Both the position numbers and the translations under genes were made by a program. Below the pieces are notes generated by a model that had not been told where the DNA came from, ran no database searches, and saw only the letters and a list, made by a program, of their open reading frames with translations. From Sipunculus nudus (taxonomy: Eukaryota > Annelida > Sipuncula > Golfingiida > Sipunculidae), in contig CM049320.1 in NCBI GenBank assembly GCA_026874595.1, forward strand, positions 36,118,214 through 36,182,213: a stretch of DNA of 64,000 nucleotides. Direction: 5' to 3'. Positions 36,190 to 47,400 of this stretch are shown in pieces; position 1 is the stretch's first letter, and every line of letters begins with the position of its first letter.

Positions 36190-38487
36190 ATGTCGTCTGT
36201 ATCGTATCACGCGCCATCAGCGACGCGCCCTCGAGATGGGGGCGATTCGACCACCACCACCGAATCCGTCATTCACGCTCACACCCAATTTCTACGGGGG
36301 TTATGCCGGGCGATATTCCTCACGCAGTACCAAACAGCGGACAAGGCCGGTCTGGACGGATTTCTCACACAAAGCGTAAAACATGCGATCCGAGATTCAG
36401 GTCTCGCTGCCTTCAAAATTACGCAGTGTGATCTGTCAACAGAAGAGGTTTTTCTGTTAAGATGCGTAGCACAACCACTGCTGTTCGACCCCGAAGGTGT
36501 TGACCGGTTATCGGACTTGTGTTCCTTCTTTGAGACGGGAGGCCCGAATGCAACTGCATGGTTGTATACTTACAATCTGGGACTGCGGTTTTACAAGTGG
36601 TTCTGTCACAATTGGTCCAATGATACTGATCGACAGAGAGAATCGGGTTTTGCGCAAGACGTTTCTTTGGTTTATGACCTGTGCTGCGCGTGCAGTCTGA
36701 GTGTTATACCCTTTGACACGGACGTGGACAATGACGCACATGCCGCTTGCCTGTCGCGGGCCAGAGAATACAGGCGTCGTCTGAGACGCGTCTTCCTACA
36801 TGAAAGTTTAAGCGATTGCCTGTCAATAGATGTAGAGCTACAGGAGGCCATAATCAACTGTATATACGAATTCGGAAGCGGCGCATCCGCCCCAGCACGC
36901 CAATGGTACCTGTCGCTGTCCGAAAACCTGATACAAACCACAAAAGGGGAAGGCTCAGGAGACGCAGCAGACGAGCAGGGCGTGACGGAGCACGCAGAGA
37001 TGCCCACACCGTCTTGCCTGGGTGAAGTCATACGCAACAGGATTTCATTTTTCCGTGAGGTTTGTTCTTCTGCCCAGCCCACGTTTGCCCCAGCGGATGA
37101 AAGCAACGGCGACCAGGGTAATTCGGAAACGTGGCAGCGGGCGTGTTCTGAACCTGTTGCTCCGAGTTTGGTACACGTATCCTCGTTGAACGCAGTTGAA
37201 CACCTTAGCCGTGTAAACCTTTGCCGCTCCACTTCCGCCAGGGCGGTAGCCGTATCATTACCAAATGGCTGCATTGTGAACGCGGGTCCAGACCCCAGGA
37301 CTGATCTGTTCTCAGGTATGGGGCCTATCATGAAACATTGGCTAAACCGTTGCAAGACGGCGTGTAGCGAAAAGCGACCGCATGCGCTGTCCCAGCAGCG
37401 AACGGGTCACATGGATGCAGTTATCCTCCATAAAATTAAGAACATGAGTAAAATGCTGCGACGCACCGTGTTTGTACCACTCGGAAGGGGACCGGCTGTC
37501 ATGAGTGTCGGAACAAACAATGTAGAAAACAAATCACAAGAAGCAGACCTTGTAGGTTTCGTGTTACGTTCCTTTATACAGGAAAGGTACCGTTGGCAGA
37601 TGTACAGCACGATATCAGATACGTTGGCTGGTGGACTAGAATACATAACATTCTTGAAGGTTGCGTGCACGCTGTGCCAGGCCAAGTGCGTCCGGAAGCC
37701 GTTCATAACAGAGTTCACCCGCAGCGTTTGCGTTGACGTAGATCGTCTGAACAAGGGCGGGAAATGTCAACCCCGCTTCGTGCACACACCGAGCCTGCGG
37801 GTGGGAACTCCTTACGGAGGGTTCTCAGTCACAGCCCTGCCCTTGTCATGGCACAGGGTTTACGAAGCCCCTGCTCCGCCTGCGATGGCAAAACGGATTT
37901 CGCGTGAACTGTACGTGCACGCCGAACGCCACATGATGCTCTGTTCCGGTGACAGGCACGGGGTGCCGATGGCTTACGTCACATCCGGGCGGTTCGGTCC
38001 AGTGACAGTCACAGGATCTACGAAGGACCCTCCCGCCGTGGTAGGGACGCCGAGATGCACCGGGAAGAAAAAAGGTTGCGTATCGAAAGCATCGCTGTGC
38101 GTCGTGCAGGTATGCAATGGTGAGAGAACGTGCTACGAACTTGTCCACACCATCGGGGAAGGCTTCGAGAACGCAGTTTGCTGTTCCTGCGACGCAAAAA
38201 ACGCACAAGCGCTTCAGAGAGCGACGTGCGTGCGTCATTTCGAAGACACACACTTCCACGGACCCTCATCGAGCTGGAACGAGAACACAGACGAAACAGA
38301 GCTGTCGCTCCATGAAAAGAGAGTGAAGCATGTCGTGGGTCTTTGCCGGAACAAAATCCCGCAAAAACACCTGTGTCAAGGTTGCCTTTGTTGGTATGCA
38401 TGTGATTGCGCGATGCACTTGCATGACAGCATTCACGAATACATGCGTGTTTTTGGCCTTCCCGAACTGACAGGCGGAACAGCATGA
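36190..38487 (+). CDS. Cysteine-rich protein, possibly UL32-like packaging factor (765 aa)
   Basis: The ATG at 36190 starts 10 nt after the previous stop. The protein has many Cys residues in pairs: CCACSLS, CTLCQAKC, CCSCDAKN and CQGCLCWYACDC near the end, with His residues nearby (CAMHLHDSIH). The spread of CxxC pairs over a long helical protein recalls UL32, a zinc-dependent packaging and disulfide factor of mammalian herpesviruses. This is a similarity of composition, not a motif-by-motif match. No signal peptide or membrane span. Confidence 0.8.
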   Translation: MSSVSYHAPSATRPRDGGDSTTTTESVIHAHTQFLRGLCRAIFLTQYQTADKAGLDGFLTQSVKHAIRDSGLAAFKITQCDLSTEEVFLLRCVAQPLLFDPEGVDRLSDLCSFFETGGPNATAWLYTYNLGLRFYKWFCHNWSNDTDRQRESGFAQDVSLVYDLCCACSLSVIPFDTDVDNDAHAACLSRAREYRRRLRRVFLHESLSDCLSIDVELQEAIINCIYEFGSGASAPARQWYLSLSENLIQTTKGEGSGDAADEQGVTEHAEMPTPSCLGEVIRNRISFFREVCSSAQPTFAPADESNGDQGNSETWQRACSEPVAPSLVHVSSLNAVEHLSRVNLCRSTSARAVAVSLPNGCIVNAGPDPRTDLFSGMGPIMKHWLNRCKTACSEKRPHALSQQRTGHMDAVILHKIKNMSKMLRRTVFVPLGRGPAVMSVGTNNVENKSQEADLVGFVLRSFIQERYRWQMYSTISDTLAGGLEYITFLKVACTLCQAKCVRKPFITEFTRSVCVDVDRLNKGGKCQPRFVHTPSLRVGTPYGGFSVTALPLSWHRVYEAPAPPAMAKRISRELYVHAERHMMLCSGDRHGVPMAYVTSGRFGPVTVTGSTKDPPAVVGTPRCTGKKKGCVSKASLCVVQVCNGERTCYELVHTIGEGFENAVCCSCDAKNAQALQRATCVRHFEDTHFHGPSSSWNENTDETELSLHEKRVKHVVGLCRNKIPQKHLCQGCLCWYACDCAMHLHDSIHEYMRVFGLPELTGGTA

Positions 38488-38601
38488 TCCACATCCGACA
38501 CCTTTTATTTGTGACGGAGACCCGTGGTTGCGTCACACGATGTACAATTCAGTCCTGGCAGCAAAGTGCATTTTGTTCATATCACGAATACATCCGCACT
38601 C

Positions 38602-39678
38602 ATGGACACGGCAGATCATACCACAAAGAATACCCGCAATCGCGAGTCAATGGCCGCTCTTCACCATATAGCTGCCATAGCCACATGCCAGGAAACACAG
38701 GACGGGCCCGCACCTCTACCAGGCGTGACAGTCCGCGAACAGAGAATCGACCAGGAAGCGTTAGAAAACTGGTTGGGCGCAGGAATGTTAGAATGTGCGG
38801 AAGACGCACGGGTGCAACCGAAAAGGAAAAAGATGGAGAAAAAGGAAATGATTCATGCAACCAAGTCAAAGAGCCAACAATGCCGTTCTGACAGTACGCT
38901 CCGCGGAAAAAGCAAGTTACGTTTATCTTCTTCCGTCGCGCAACCTAAACCGAATCTGAACATTCAAACAACTGCCAGCACCCCACAAACGCCCTCTGAG
39001 ACGATGTATGACAAACATCACAGCACAACTCCAGACACTACGGATGTCACGTCTCTTGATACGCATTCAACGAAACGCCACCGGCCATGTTCTGTTCACG
39101 GATCCTTGGAGCCTGTGCCTCCGGGGGACCGCCAGTTCCCTCACCCCCATTCTGTGCTGGTACAATGCAAGCATCCTAAAATGAACCGCTACATAGAAAA
39201 TATGATATCCACACAGGGATATCTAATGGAGGAAATGGATCCAGTGACCGGGGCCGTCCATCGCCTGTGGTATGTCCACTTGGAAGACTTGGTTAAAAGG
39301 GACGGCGCTCCCGTGAGACCGTGCACCGACGTGCGCTTGTATGACCTAGCACCTGTAACGGACACGACGATTGATGATGACGACGAGCCCTTAGAATACC
39401 CCGCTTACTGTGTCTTGTGCAAACCTTCACAAGAAAACGGCGCAAAAGCTGTCCGCGTCACAAACAAGCGGGACGACGGACAAGAACGCCCGATGAACCT
39501 GGCGATGGACATTCAGACGCGCAAGCCTTTGTTTATGGTTGAAGCCAACGAAATGTATGAAAGCAAGGCATCGCACCATGGCGGCGTGCCTACCGTGTTT
39601 GTCGTTTGCTCTGACCCTGAATCCGTCTTCTACAAAAAGATGAAGGAAATGGGATGCACGTGCGGTGACACGGACTAG
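38602..39678 (+). CDS. Protein of unknown function with disordered basic N-terminal half (358 aa)
   Basis: The ATG at 38602 (MDTADHTTKNTRNRES) is the first in the frame. Residues up to ~180 are polar, Thr/Ser/Lys-rich and probably disordered, with KRKKMEKKE as a likely nuclear localisation signal. The C-terminal half is folded in character, with an acidic loop (TTIDDDDEPLEY) and Cys pairs (CVLC; CTCGDTD at the end). Unrecognised; possibly a regulatory or tegument protein. Confidence 0.7.
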   Translation: MDTADHTTKNTRNRESMAALHHIAAIATCQETQDGPAPLPGVTVREQRIDQEALENWLGAGMLECAEDARVQPKRKKMEKKEMIHATKSKSQQCRSDSTLRGKSKLRLSSSVAQPKPNLNIQTTASTPQTPSETMYDKHHSTTPDTTDVTSLDTHSTKRHRPCSVHGSLEPVPPGDRQFPHPHSVLVQCKHPKMNRYIENMISTQGYLMEEMDPVTGAVHRLWYVHLEDLVKRDGAPVRPCTDVRLYDLAPVTDTTIDDDDEPLEYPAYCVLCKPSQENGAKAVRVTNKRDDGQERPMNLAMDIQTRKPLFMVEANEMYESKASHHGGVPTVFVVCSDPESVFYKKMKEMGCTCGDTD

Positions 39679-39747
39679 AAATCGCGCACGGTAGACACCT
39701 TTTATTTGTGTTTGTCACAACGTCTGTTGTGCCCCCCGAACAAAAGT

Positions 39748-40464
39748 ATGACTCTTGAAACTATGCACCGCACAACCGGTAGAAAGACCCGCCTGTCTGC
39801 TACGGTTCCCGGAAGTGGAACACCAAACTCTAACAGTCGTGTCACAGATTACGTGTTGAACACGCTGCACCTCGAATCAGATGGAATCCTTCTTTACTGG
39901 TGCCTCGACAGCGGTTCGGATGTTCACGTGTTTTTCAACCTGGCGACGAGTGGAGATAAAACGGTCGTATTCCACGTCACAGGAAACAGAGTTCTTGTAC
40001 GGTCAACGGATCTCGACATGCAGTTCAAACGATGGTTGGGGTCAGATTCCGCACGGCACAGCACTTCAGACACCAGTGTTGACGTCGAGACGGACTCCAC
40101 GTCAGTTTGTATTTGGCAGGCTGGAGACGAGCGCGTCTCGTTCATACGTGGGAAGGGAAAAGGGAAGCTGAACCGTTTCGTGCGTGGGATGAAACAAACA
40201 TTTCGCGGACAACGCGGAGGACCCGCCGGGCTGTTGACAGGGCCCTTGCCTGCGGATATCGTGATCGGAGTGTCGCCGTCGAACGCTGTTAACGCCAGCA
40301 TAACTCGTCACCCGTGGGAAGACGTCACGAGTTACATTTTCCCCGACGCCGGTTCTATATCGATGAACTTGGGTCTACCAGGGACAGTGAGAGCTGATCT
40401 GAACGACGTGTTGCGTGTTTGTTGCTGTATTTTTCATATCGTTCGTCAGCAAAGTTTACCGTGA
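39748..40464 (+). CDS. Protein of unknown function with RGKGKGK motif (238 aa)
   Basis: The ATG at 39748 is the first in the frame. A Ser/Thr-rich start is followed by a beta-rich part (LLYWCLDSGSDVHVFF; VVFHVTGNRVLVRS), then VSFIRGKGKGKLNRF and a basic stretch (KQTFRGQRGG). The RGKGKGK region is shared with the gene at 24809-25708. The end (VCCCIFHIVRQQ) is Cys-rich. AATAAA at 40542 follows the stop. Confidence 0.7.
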   Translation: MTLETMHRTTGRKTRLSATVPGSGTPNSNSRVTDYVLNTLHLESDGILLYWCLDSGSDVHVFFNLATSGDKTVVFHVTGNRVLVRSTDLDMQFKRWLGSDSARHSTSDTSVDVETDSTSVCIWQAGDERVSFIRGKGKGKLNRFVRGMKQTFRGQRGGPAGLLTGPLPADIVIGVSPSNAVNASITRHPWEDVTSYIFPDAGSISMNLGLPGTVRADLNDVLRVCCCIFHIVRQQSLP

Positions 40465-40541
40465 ACACCCGACATTTTGTTATAGTTCACAGTACGGATA
40501 TATACTGATTCAGGCACATGTATATCCCTTGTTTGCTTTTC

Positions 40542-40583
40542 AATAAACGACAACAACTGACACGTTTTCTTGTTACTTTTATT
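40542..40583. promoter_or_regulatory. Polyadenylation signals of convergent genes
   Basis: AATAAA at 40542-40547 serves the rightward gene ending at 40464, and TTTATT at 40578-40583 (minus-strand AATAAA) serves the leftward gB-type gene ending at 40690. Confidence 0.5.
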
Positions 40584-40689
40584 GATCATTATACAATGGT
40601 GGAAAGAGGGGGGGGGGCTGGTCCATTACTTGTACAGTTGCATACAAGACAACCCATAGGTCTATATAAGATGTATACGTTTTTTTTTT

Positions 40690-43248
40690 TTAATATACGC
40701 TAGGCCATATGGACAACTTGTCCCGTCTTGTCGATCTTTTATTCCATTTCTTGCCCCACATGTCCTTTTCAGCGTTCACAATGTTATCTTTTCCTGTTTT
40801 CCCCAGCAGACGGGTTTGCTCGCCTTTTCCCGTCGGTTCGTCTTCTCCCTCGGACGACGACGACGTAGAGGAGGAACTCGACGACGTGGACGACCGACGG
40901 TCTCTGATAACAACCGTTGGCACCGCGCTTTTCCTGTCTCTGTACTTGACGTAGGCCCCGCGCCCCGCTTGCACGGTCAGGGCTGTCATTTGTCTTAGGA
41001 GTACAAAAAAAGCATAAACGCCACCGATACCCACCATTATCCCCAGTATAAAAGCGATCACTTTACCAGCAAGTGTACCGAGGAATCCCAAAATCCCAGA
41101 AAGGAGTTTACCGAAGAAATCCAACGCACCACTGAATACTGTGCCAACGGCGCTGCCGATGCCGTTGATTATGTCGGAAGCGATTTTCCCCAGGTCTGGG
41201 TCATTGCTGGTGTAAACCTGATACATGGCCATCGTCCAACGTAAATGGCGATCGAAAACGCGCATCTGGTTCGCGTTTTCCAGCATGGACATGAGATCGA
41301 GCTCGCCTTCGATTTCCTTGTCCGTGTAAGGGTTTTCCATGATGGGAACATCGGCCTCTATCGGTGGCAGGAAATCGGTGACGTCCCGCAGGGCGGGATC
41401 GACGTCATCCACTATGTAGCCGTAATTCATATCACGGATGTAATTTTCAGAAGGCAGGTCCGACAACACCGCAAATTCGGTTTCGGTCCCGTTTTCGTCC
41501 GGCAGGGTGATAAGAGTGTAGTTTTTGTACGTGAGCGGTACCTCGTTGATGTAAAAACGCAACATGTTCGGGTAGCGGCAGGATTCCGTGTACTTGGGCG
41601 GGATCACGATCCGTCCGTCATCCATGGCCTGGCCCCGCAGAGGTTCCATGTCCTTTATCCCGGTCATGTTGGCCGTCCTGTTGCCCCCGTCCTCCGGGTC
41701 ATTGAAGTATATGAGAGGCCTGCTGTAGCACAACGATTTGCCCTCGCCGACCTCCAGACTGCGGGCAAGACGGAAGTCCGTTTCATTGAGGAACCTGCAT
41801 CGGCTTATCTCGTAAACACTGCCGCGCGGTTTGGCATACACGTCCCGCCCTAAGTACACGGACAGCACAGACGACGGGTTGACAATTGCAAGAGAACGCG
41901 CCATGTTGTGGTCGTAATAACTCTGAGCGCACCAAGTGTCCAGGCGCTGACGCTGTTGCGAGTTCATCCAGTCCACAATCTTCCCAGACACAAAATACCT
42001 CACGTTTTCCATTATTTCGTTGGTCATCAGCAGCAGTTCCGACCTGGTTGCGTGGTCAAGACTACGTCTTCGGCGGGAAATGTAATGCGTGCAGTTTAAC
42101 GCGGCAGCCCCGTGAGCGTCGGCGTGCTGCTTCCTCTTGTACTCCTCACACAAGTGGTCATGGTTTACTACGCTTACATTCAGGTGTACCGTGGAATGGT
42201 TGAGATGGTTTTCGATTGCAGAAACAGGAACAATGTCAGGTATCCAAGCGACGATCCCGTAATAGGTGTCCCAGTACATTTCCGTGTAGTTCATTATACT
42301 CAGCCTCTTTGACACGCAGTAGGGATGATCGATGGCACTGAGACTAGGTATCATATGTTTCTGTCGGTCAAATGTAAGCATTTGTTTGGCGTCCTCCAGC
42401 ACCAAGTAGAAGCGCCCGTTGCCGTCACCCAGCTTAACCTTGGTTACGTTATGGTGTATTTCTGCCAGTACATAACCGCATGACATCGCCGGTTCCACTT
42501 TGTGCCAAACGATGACCCATTCGTCAGTGGTTATGTGACTGCCGAGTTCAAACGATCTGGCTCCCGTGCTCGACAGGTTCTGAGCCATGCCCAGCGACGT
42601 GTGCACAACCTGATACGGGGGAGAAGCGACAACATACACTTCTTTCATGATACAGTTGTGAGTGTACGTTTCCGGATCGTACCCGAACGCGAACCAATTA
42701 TACTTCACACTGACAGGTATGTTGCTGGAATACGTGACGTATCCGTCGTGGCTCATGCTGACATAATACAACATGTGCGTCTTGCCGTCGATCGTGCAGT
42801 CCCTTGTTGAGCGCCATTTCCGACACTCTTCTGCCGAGGGAGGCGCAATCGGGCGGTCCCATTTGTCAGTTATAAATTTGTGACCAAACCAACCCGTGTA
42901 CGTTTTTCTGTACGATACGAACCACTGGCAGGCCATGGCGTCGGTCCTGGTAGCTTGAATATTCCTCTTGAAAGTGATAACCGTCCCGGTTTCGTGGTGG
43001 TCCTGTGCATGGTCAGCTGCATGGGGGCATCTGGGGTGAGGAGCGAAATGTACATATTTGGACGGCGTCCGCGGGTCACAGAACCGCAGTCTGTTCAAAC
43101 GTTCGTTCCCTTTCAGGTCCGCGTACGCACGTTGCGAGGTGTTAAGCGTTGTTATGTCGATGGCCGAGGAAGTGACGGCGCCGGACATTTGCTGGAAAGC
43201 AGTCACTGCGAAGCAAACACGCAGCACCCAAGACAATATTCCACACAT
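40690..43248 (-). CDS. gB-type envelope fusion glycoprotein (852 aa)
   Basis: The ATG at 43248 gives a signal peptide (MCGILSWVLRVCFAVTAF). The ectodomain is long, Cys-containing and rich in N-glycosylation sites. SRRRRS at about residues 391-396 is a furin-type cleavage site in the position gB proteins carry theirs. The C-terminal third shows the gB hallmark order: a helical segment (LMSMLENANQMRVFDRHLRW), a Gly/Ala-rich membrane-proximal stretch (INGIGSAVGTVFSGALDFFG), a long hydrophobic anchor (VIAFILGIMVGIGGVYAFF), and a charged cytoplasmic tail with a Ser-rich acidic patch. gB is the class III fusogen that merges the viral envelope with a cell membrane as a trimer. No break is seen. The gene is leftward with its own polyadenylation signal. 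Confidence 0.85.
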   Translation of the reverse strand: MCGILSWVLRVCFAVTAFQQMSGAVTSSAIDITTLNTSQRAYADLKGNERLNRLRFCDPRTPSKYVHFAPHPRCPHAADHAQDHHETGTVITFKRNIQATRTDAMACQWFVSYRKTYTGWFGHKFITDKWDRPIAPPSAEECRKWRSTRDCTIDGKTHMLYYVSMSHDGYVTYSSNIPVSVKYNWFAFGYDPETYTHNCIMKEVYVVASPPYQVVHTSLGMAQNLSSTGARSFELGSHITTDEWVIVWHKVEPAMSCGYVLAEIHHNVTKVKLGDGNGRFYLVLEDAKQMLTFDRQKHMIPSLSAIDHPYCVSKRLSIMNYTEMYWDTYYGIVAWIPDIVPVSAIENHLNHSTVHLNVSVVNHDHLCEEYKRKQHADAHGAAALNCTHYISRRRRSLDHATRSELLLMTNEIMENVRYFVSGKIVDWMNSQQRQRLDTWCAQSYYDHNMARSLAIVNPSSVLSVYLGRDVYAKPRGSVYEISRCRFLNETDFRLARSLEVGEGKSLCYSRPLIYFNDPEDGGNRTANMTGIKDMEPLRGQAMDDGRIVIPPKYTESCRYPNMLRFYINEVPLTYKNYTLITLPDENGTETEFAVLSDLPSENYIRDMNYGYIVDDVDPALRDVTDFLPPIEADVPIMENPYTDKEIEGELDLMSMLENANQMRVFDRHLRWTMAMYQVYTSNDPDLGKIASDIINGIGSAVGTVFSGALDFFGKLLSGILGFLGTLAGKVIAFILGIMVGIGGVYAFFVLLRQMTALTVQAGRGAYVKYRDRKSAVPTVVIRDRRSSTSSSSSSTSSSSEGEDEPTGKGEQTRLLGKTGKDNIVNAEKDMWGKKWNKRSTRRDKLSIWPSVY

Positions 43249-43423
43249 GGCCACAGACGTTGACGTTTCCGATGAACACACACGTGACGTCTACGCTAGA
43301 CAACTAAACGGTGATAATACACGAACCGGTCGACAAAGCATGAAAACGTGCTATGGGGGTCAATATAGTACATGTGGTCCGTGACAAATACTGACAAAAG
43401 AACACCGCATGTTTGTGCGTGAA

Positions 43424-44215
43424 TCAATGGCGCGGACAAGAAATGTACGCCACAGTTTGTAATCCCTGCAGAAGCGGCAGACTGGTTTCGAGTCTCCTGC
43501 ACAATGTGCAACCGCAACCCCGCCACTCCCGTTGCCCCAGGAAAAGGGCCATGCAAATAGACCTCGGGGTCACGTTGTTCCGGACATATTCATCTACCTC
43601 GTAATTGTCAAGTGTGCTGTAAGGAGTAGGTAAATTCGCACCAATCCCTGACGTCGCAACCACTCTCCGCATCAACTGGAAGCAATGCTGGCACCACATT
43701 TGACAGAATGCCACCCAAATCAGGATTCCTGGTTCAAATGTTGTGACCTGCCCTTCTTCACCTGGCTCTTCGGGTAACCTCTCTGCAATAGCTGAACATA
43801 TCGACCACATGTCTTTTGCCATTGTGCTCGACAGAGAGAGATCGATTACGTCCAAGTATCTCCACAGAGACATCTGACGGCCGTGCGTCTCGAAAAATGT
43901 TGCAATATTCCCATCGGCTTCCGACATGCACTTTTCGTAACGCATAATCATCTCTTCATCGTCCATGTCAGACGACGATGACGACGAATCCTCCTCATTT
44001 TCTTGTAGTTCTCCCCCACTGTCATCCTCATCTCCGGATCCCAGTACAGGCCAGCCACAAGGGTCATCGGCGACACCGTCCCGGGGATTGTTGTTCTCTT
44101 CCCTTTCTCCCGACCCGCCTTCCTCATCAGAACGATGAACGTCTTCATTTGGTAATGACATATCGTCCGCTAGGTACCCTGCTGTACCAAGTGTAACCCC
44201 TTTTATGTCAGACAT
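43424..44215 (-). CDS. Acidic-domain protein of unknown function (263 aa)
   Basis: The ATG at 44215 (MSDIKGVTLGTAGYLADD) opens a protein whose first ~105 residues are highly acidic and Ser-rich (EEGGSGEREENNN; EDSSSSSSDMDDEEM). The remainder is helical with Trp and Cys residues (FCQMWCQHCFQLMRR; GCGCTLCRRLE). An acidic N-terminus plus folded C-terminus could be a transcriptional activator or a chaperone-like tegument protein. It lies between the gB-type and probable capsid genes, all leftward. Confidence 0.7.
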   Translation of the reverse strand: MSDIKGVTLGTAGYLADDMSLPNEDVHRSDEEGGSGEREENNNPRDGVADDPCGWPVLGSGDEDDSGGELQENEEDSSSSSSDMDDEEMIMRYEKCMSEADGNIATFFETHGRQMSLWRYLDVIDLSLSSTMAKDMWSICSAIAERLPEEPGEEGQVTTFEPGILIWVAFCQMWCQHCFQLMRRVVATSGIGANLPTPYSTLDNYEVDEYVRNNVTPRSICMALFLGQREWRGCGCTLCRRLETSLPLLQGLQTVAYISCPRH

Positions 44216-44438
44216 AGCAAATGAACCAAACTGTCACCAGTGCGGCTGTTATAAAATCGCAGTCACGACACAAATATATATATATACCGACGTGCACACA
44301 GGGTTTACAACGAAACATGTGATATATCATTCAAATAGCAACATTCCAACCACGCATGCACAGGACCGACTGGACCATACAACAGACAGACGATGCACAC
44401 AACAGAAAACACAAACACGTATAAAAGCAATATAGTTT

Positions 44439-47400
44439 TTAATATGATATACCATAGCAAAAAAAAAAGGTGCGCGACCTATATCCAAGGACACAATCAT
44501 GTGATTCATTAATCGGTAGAAACCCGCCTGCGTTTCGGGTCCGGCTCGCCGGTAGGCATGAGAAAACGGAGAGCGGATGACAAATCGTTTTCGTCCATGC
44601 GGACGTAAGGGAAACGGGTACAAAGTCATCGACGCACCTGAACGTCTCTGCATCCAAGCTGCTTTTCGGCAGCTGTTCGATGTCCACTCCGCTGTTTCCT
44701 AAACGTGTGGATATTATCTGGTACAACAGACCAGCCACTTTCTCGACAGGAACGTCAGGGTCCTCACACATGTCGTCCAAACACGTTTCGAGGTCTTGGA
44801 TGCTTCCTGTCCTGCCGGCTGCGTCCATGCCGTGTAGCACACTGCGTGCAGCGTGGTGCACCTGCATGCGTTGAGAGAACGGCTCCGTGCTAACCCCCAG
44901 AAAGAGCGGGTATTGCCGTTTATCATCAGCATCTTGTTTTCCCGCACGCGGCCAGTTCATCGACTTGAGCGCGCCTGTATACAGTGCTGAGAGCTCAGTC
45001 TCGTTCACACCCATCAACATCCGGTGACGGACCACAAGATGGTTTTGCAGAACATAAAAATTCGGCCTCATACACGCCACCGTGACCTTGTAGCGCAAAG
45101 AACTAGCTTCGTTCAGGCAGGACACGCCGTCCTTCACCATCACGAGACCGGCATCACGGAAGACGGGCATTTGCGCTTCACCAGACTCGCTCTTTGGGTT
45201 GTTAAAGGTGACGCCACCCCATCCAGCTTGCACCCAAACGGGCAAAATGGCGTTTTCCTTCTGGTGTGCATCGGATAGCTGGCTCATGTGACAGAACAGC
45301 TGAGACTGGAGGAGGAAAGACGTGAATTCCTTGGAACCGCTGACATGTCTCCCGCCGCGCAGCGGGCTCGTCTCGACCAGCTGCACCAAACGCACCAGAG
45401 CATGCACGTCCGCTTGCCGCAGGTGCACCTCAGATTCCTCAGCATCCAACGCGAGTTCACGCAAGGTCTTTGCCTGGATCATCTTTTTAAGTGAAGGGTG
45501 GTAACAACTCTGTATGATCTGGACTATCCAACCTTGCGTGTCACGAGACAGAGGTTTCGTGAAGACGGACAGACCGCTCACCCACCCCCACCCCGTTCCA
45601 CGAAACCTCTCCTCTTCCTGTTCGTGGTTGCCGATTATGTAGTCGTACGATGAATTCCGGACAACGCTTGTCACATCTGCCGCAACAGCCGGTGAAATTG
45701 TTTCATCCTCGACTGCATCGTCTGATAAACCAGACACCCGCGGAGTTACGGTGAAGTCACCCTGTTCCTGATATATGTCGGCAGCACTGACACCCGCACT
45801 GCGCGACTCCATGATCGAGGCACGTATGGAACCGTGCGTTTCAGCAAACGGGGCATCAACGCTTCCCTGCGGACGCTGCCATCCTTTCTTGTTTGCGGAA
45901 GATTTATCTTTGTACCACGTGGTGGTGTTCATTTTACAGTATGCGTCTTGGACCTTGTACCAGACGCAATCCTTCGAACAGTGTTCGTGCGCCAGAACCC
46001 TCCCCTGATCGTGCAGGGAAGGTACACTCGCGCTCCTGACAACGTACGGCTTGTACGAGAACAACGGTTTGTCGAGCATCAACGGTGAATGCAAAAGCGT
46101 CAGTTGCACCTGCTGGTACGTAGCAGCTGCGCTCTGCAGCCGCTTGAATACATCTGCTTGCGCCATGTTAGAAGCCAGCAAGCACTGGTGCAGCAGTGTG
46201 CACTGGTGCATCTTCCACACAGCTGCACCCTGGTAGGCCAACATCTCGCCCGACAACGTGATGGCCAGTTCAGACCGCAGTTTCTCTACATCTGTCGCCC
46301 CCGCCTTCCTGTTAGCTGTTCTCTCGGCGGCGAGGTTCGCGAAGCGTTTGGCTTCCAACGTCACGCTCGCGACTGTATCAGTCACACACGAGAACATTTT
46401 GCAAACGCTCGTGACATCCAAAGGCGTACTGTCGTGCTTCTTTCGCAGCTGCGAGTCGGGTTTTGTAATGAAACAACCGGCGAGCGCGTCAATGAAGGAC
46501 GTGTGTAGACGTCCCGCGTGGGGCTGCACGATCATATCCAGTTCCGGCGGTATTTCTTTGAGCACGCGTGCCAACACACCCGACGGTGCTTCTTGCGACT
46601 CTCTTCTTCTGCTGTCAGATTCTTTTCTCTGGACAAAGGACGATTTCTCAACATTGCCCGTAAAATGGGGTCCTTTGCACAGCACGTGCAACCCAGGTAC
46701 GCATAGCCCGTCGTGAGCTGTCCCCCGCTTTTCGAGGATCTGCCTGACGGGGCGTGGGAACCACACACAGGGGCAGTTTTCCGGTCCCCTGTCCAAACTG
46801 ACCCCGTCCTTGTGGCATTTGTGACACATACGTGTATTAATCGCTTTTTTCACATCGCTCAAGTCAGCGTCCCAGGGCACCCCTTCCGCCAGAGTTTCGA
46901 ACGAATCTAGCGACCTGGCCGTAACGTGGAGGTCCAACGAAAGGCCGACAAGCCTTTGGGCCAAGACGGTATTGCCGTGGCGGCCTGCCGAGTCCATGTG
47001 CGATTTGACGTTGCCCTGACGCTCCTGCTTATCGAACGGTAGTTCGAAAGGGTAGTTGTCGATGTCAAACGAAGCACGCCATTTCTGCGACGTCCGTAGC
47101 TGGGCCTGCCTGTCTGTCAGTAAGAAAGACGTCATGTCCACGGCGGCTGAGTCCGTGGACTTCAGCAAACTGCACAGCAGTGAAGCCTCATTCAACCTCA
47201 ACGACATTGCTACGGCTTCAGCCAGGCAAGGTGACATTTGGCGTTCCACGTGACCTGGCATCATGCGCTCCAGTTCTGCTGTACACTTCTCTGGGTTACC
47301 GAAAGGTGTGGCCTCCGCCTGTCGCACAAGGGAAAAGTGCACGTCCTCGTCGCATGGCCAGTTTTTGAATTCGACAGTGTCCGCGAACCGGCAACTGGTG

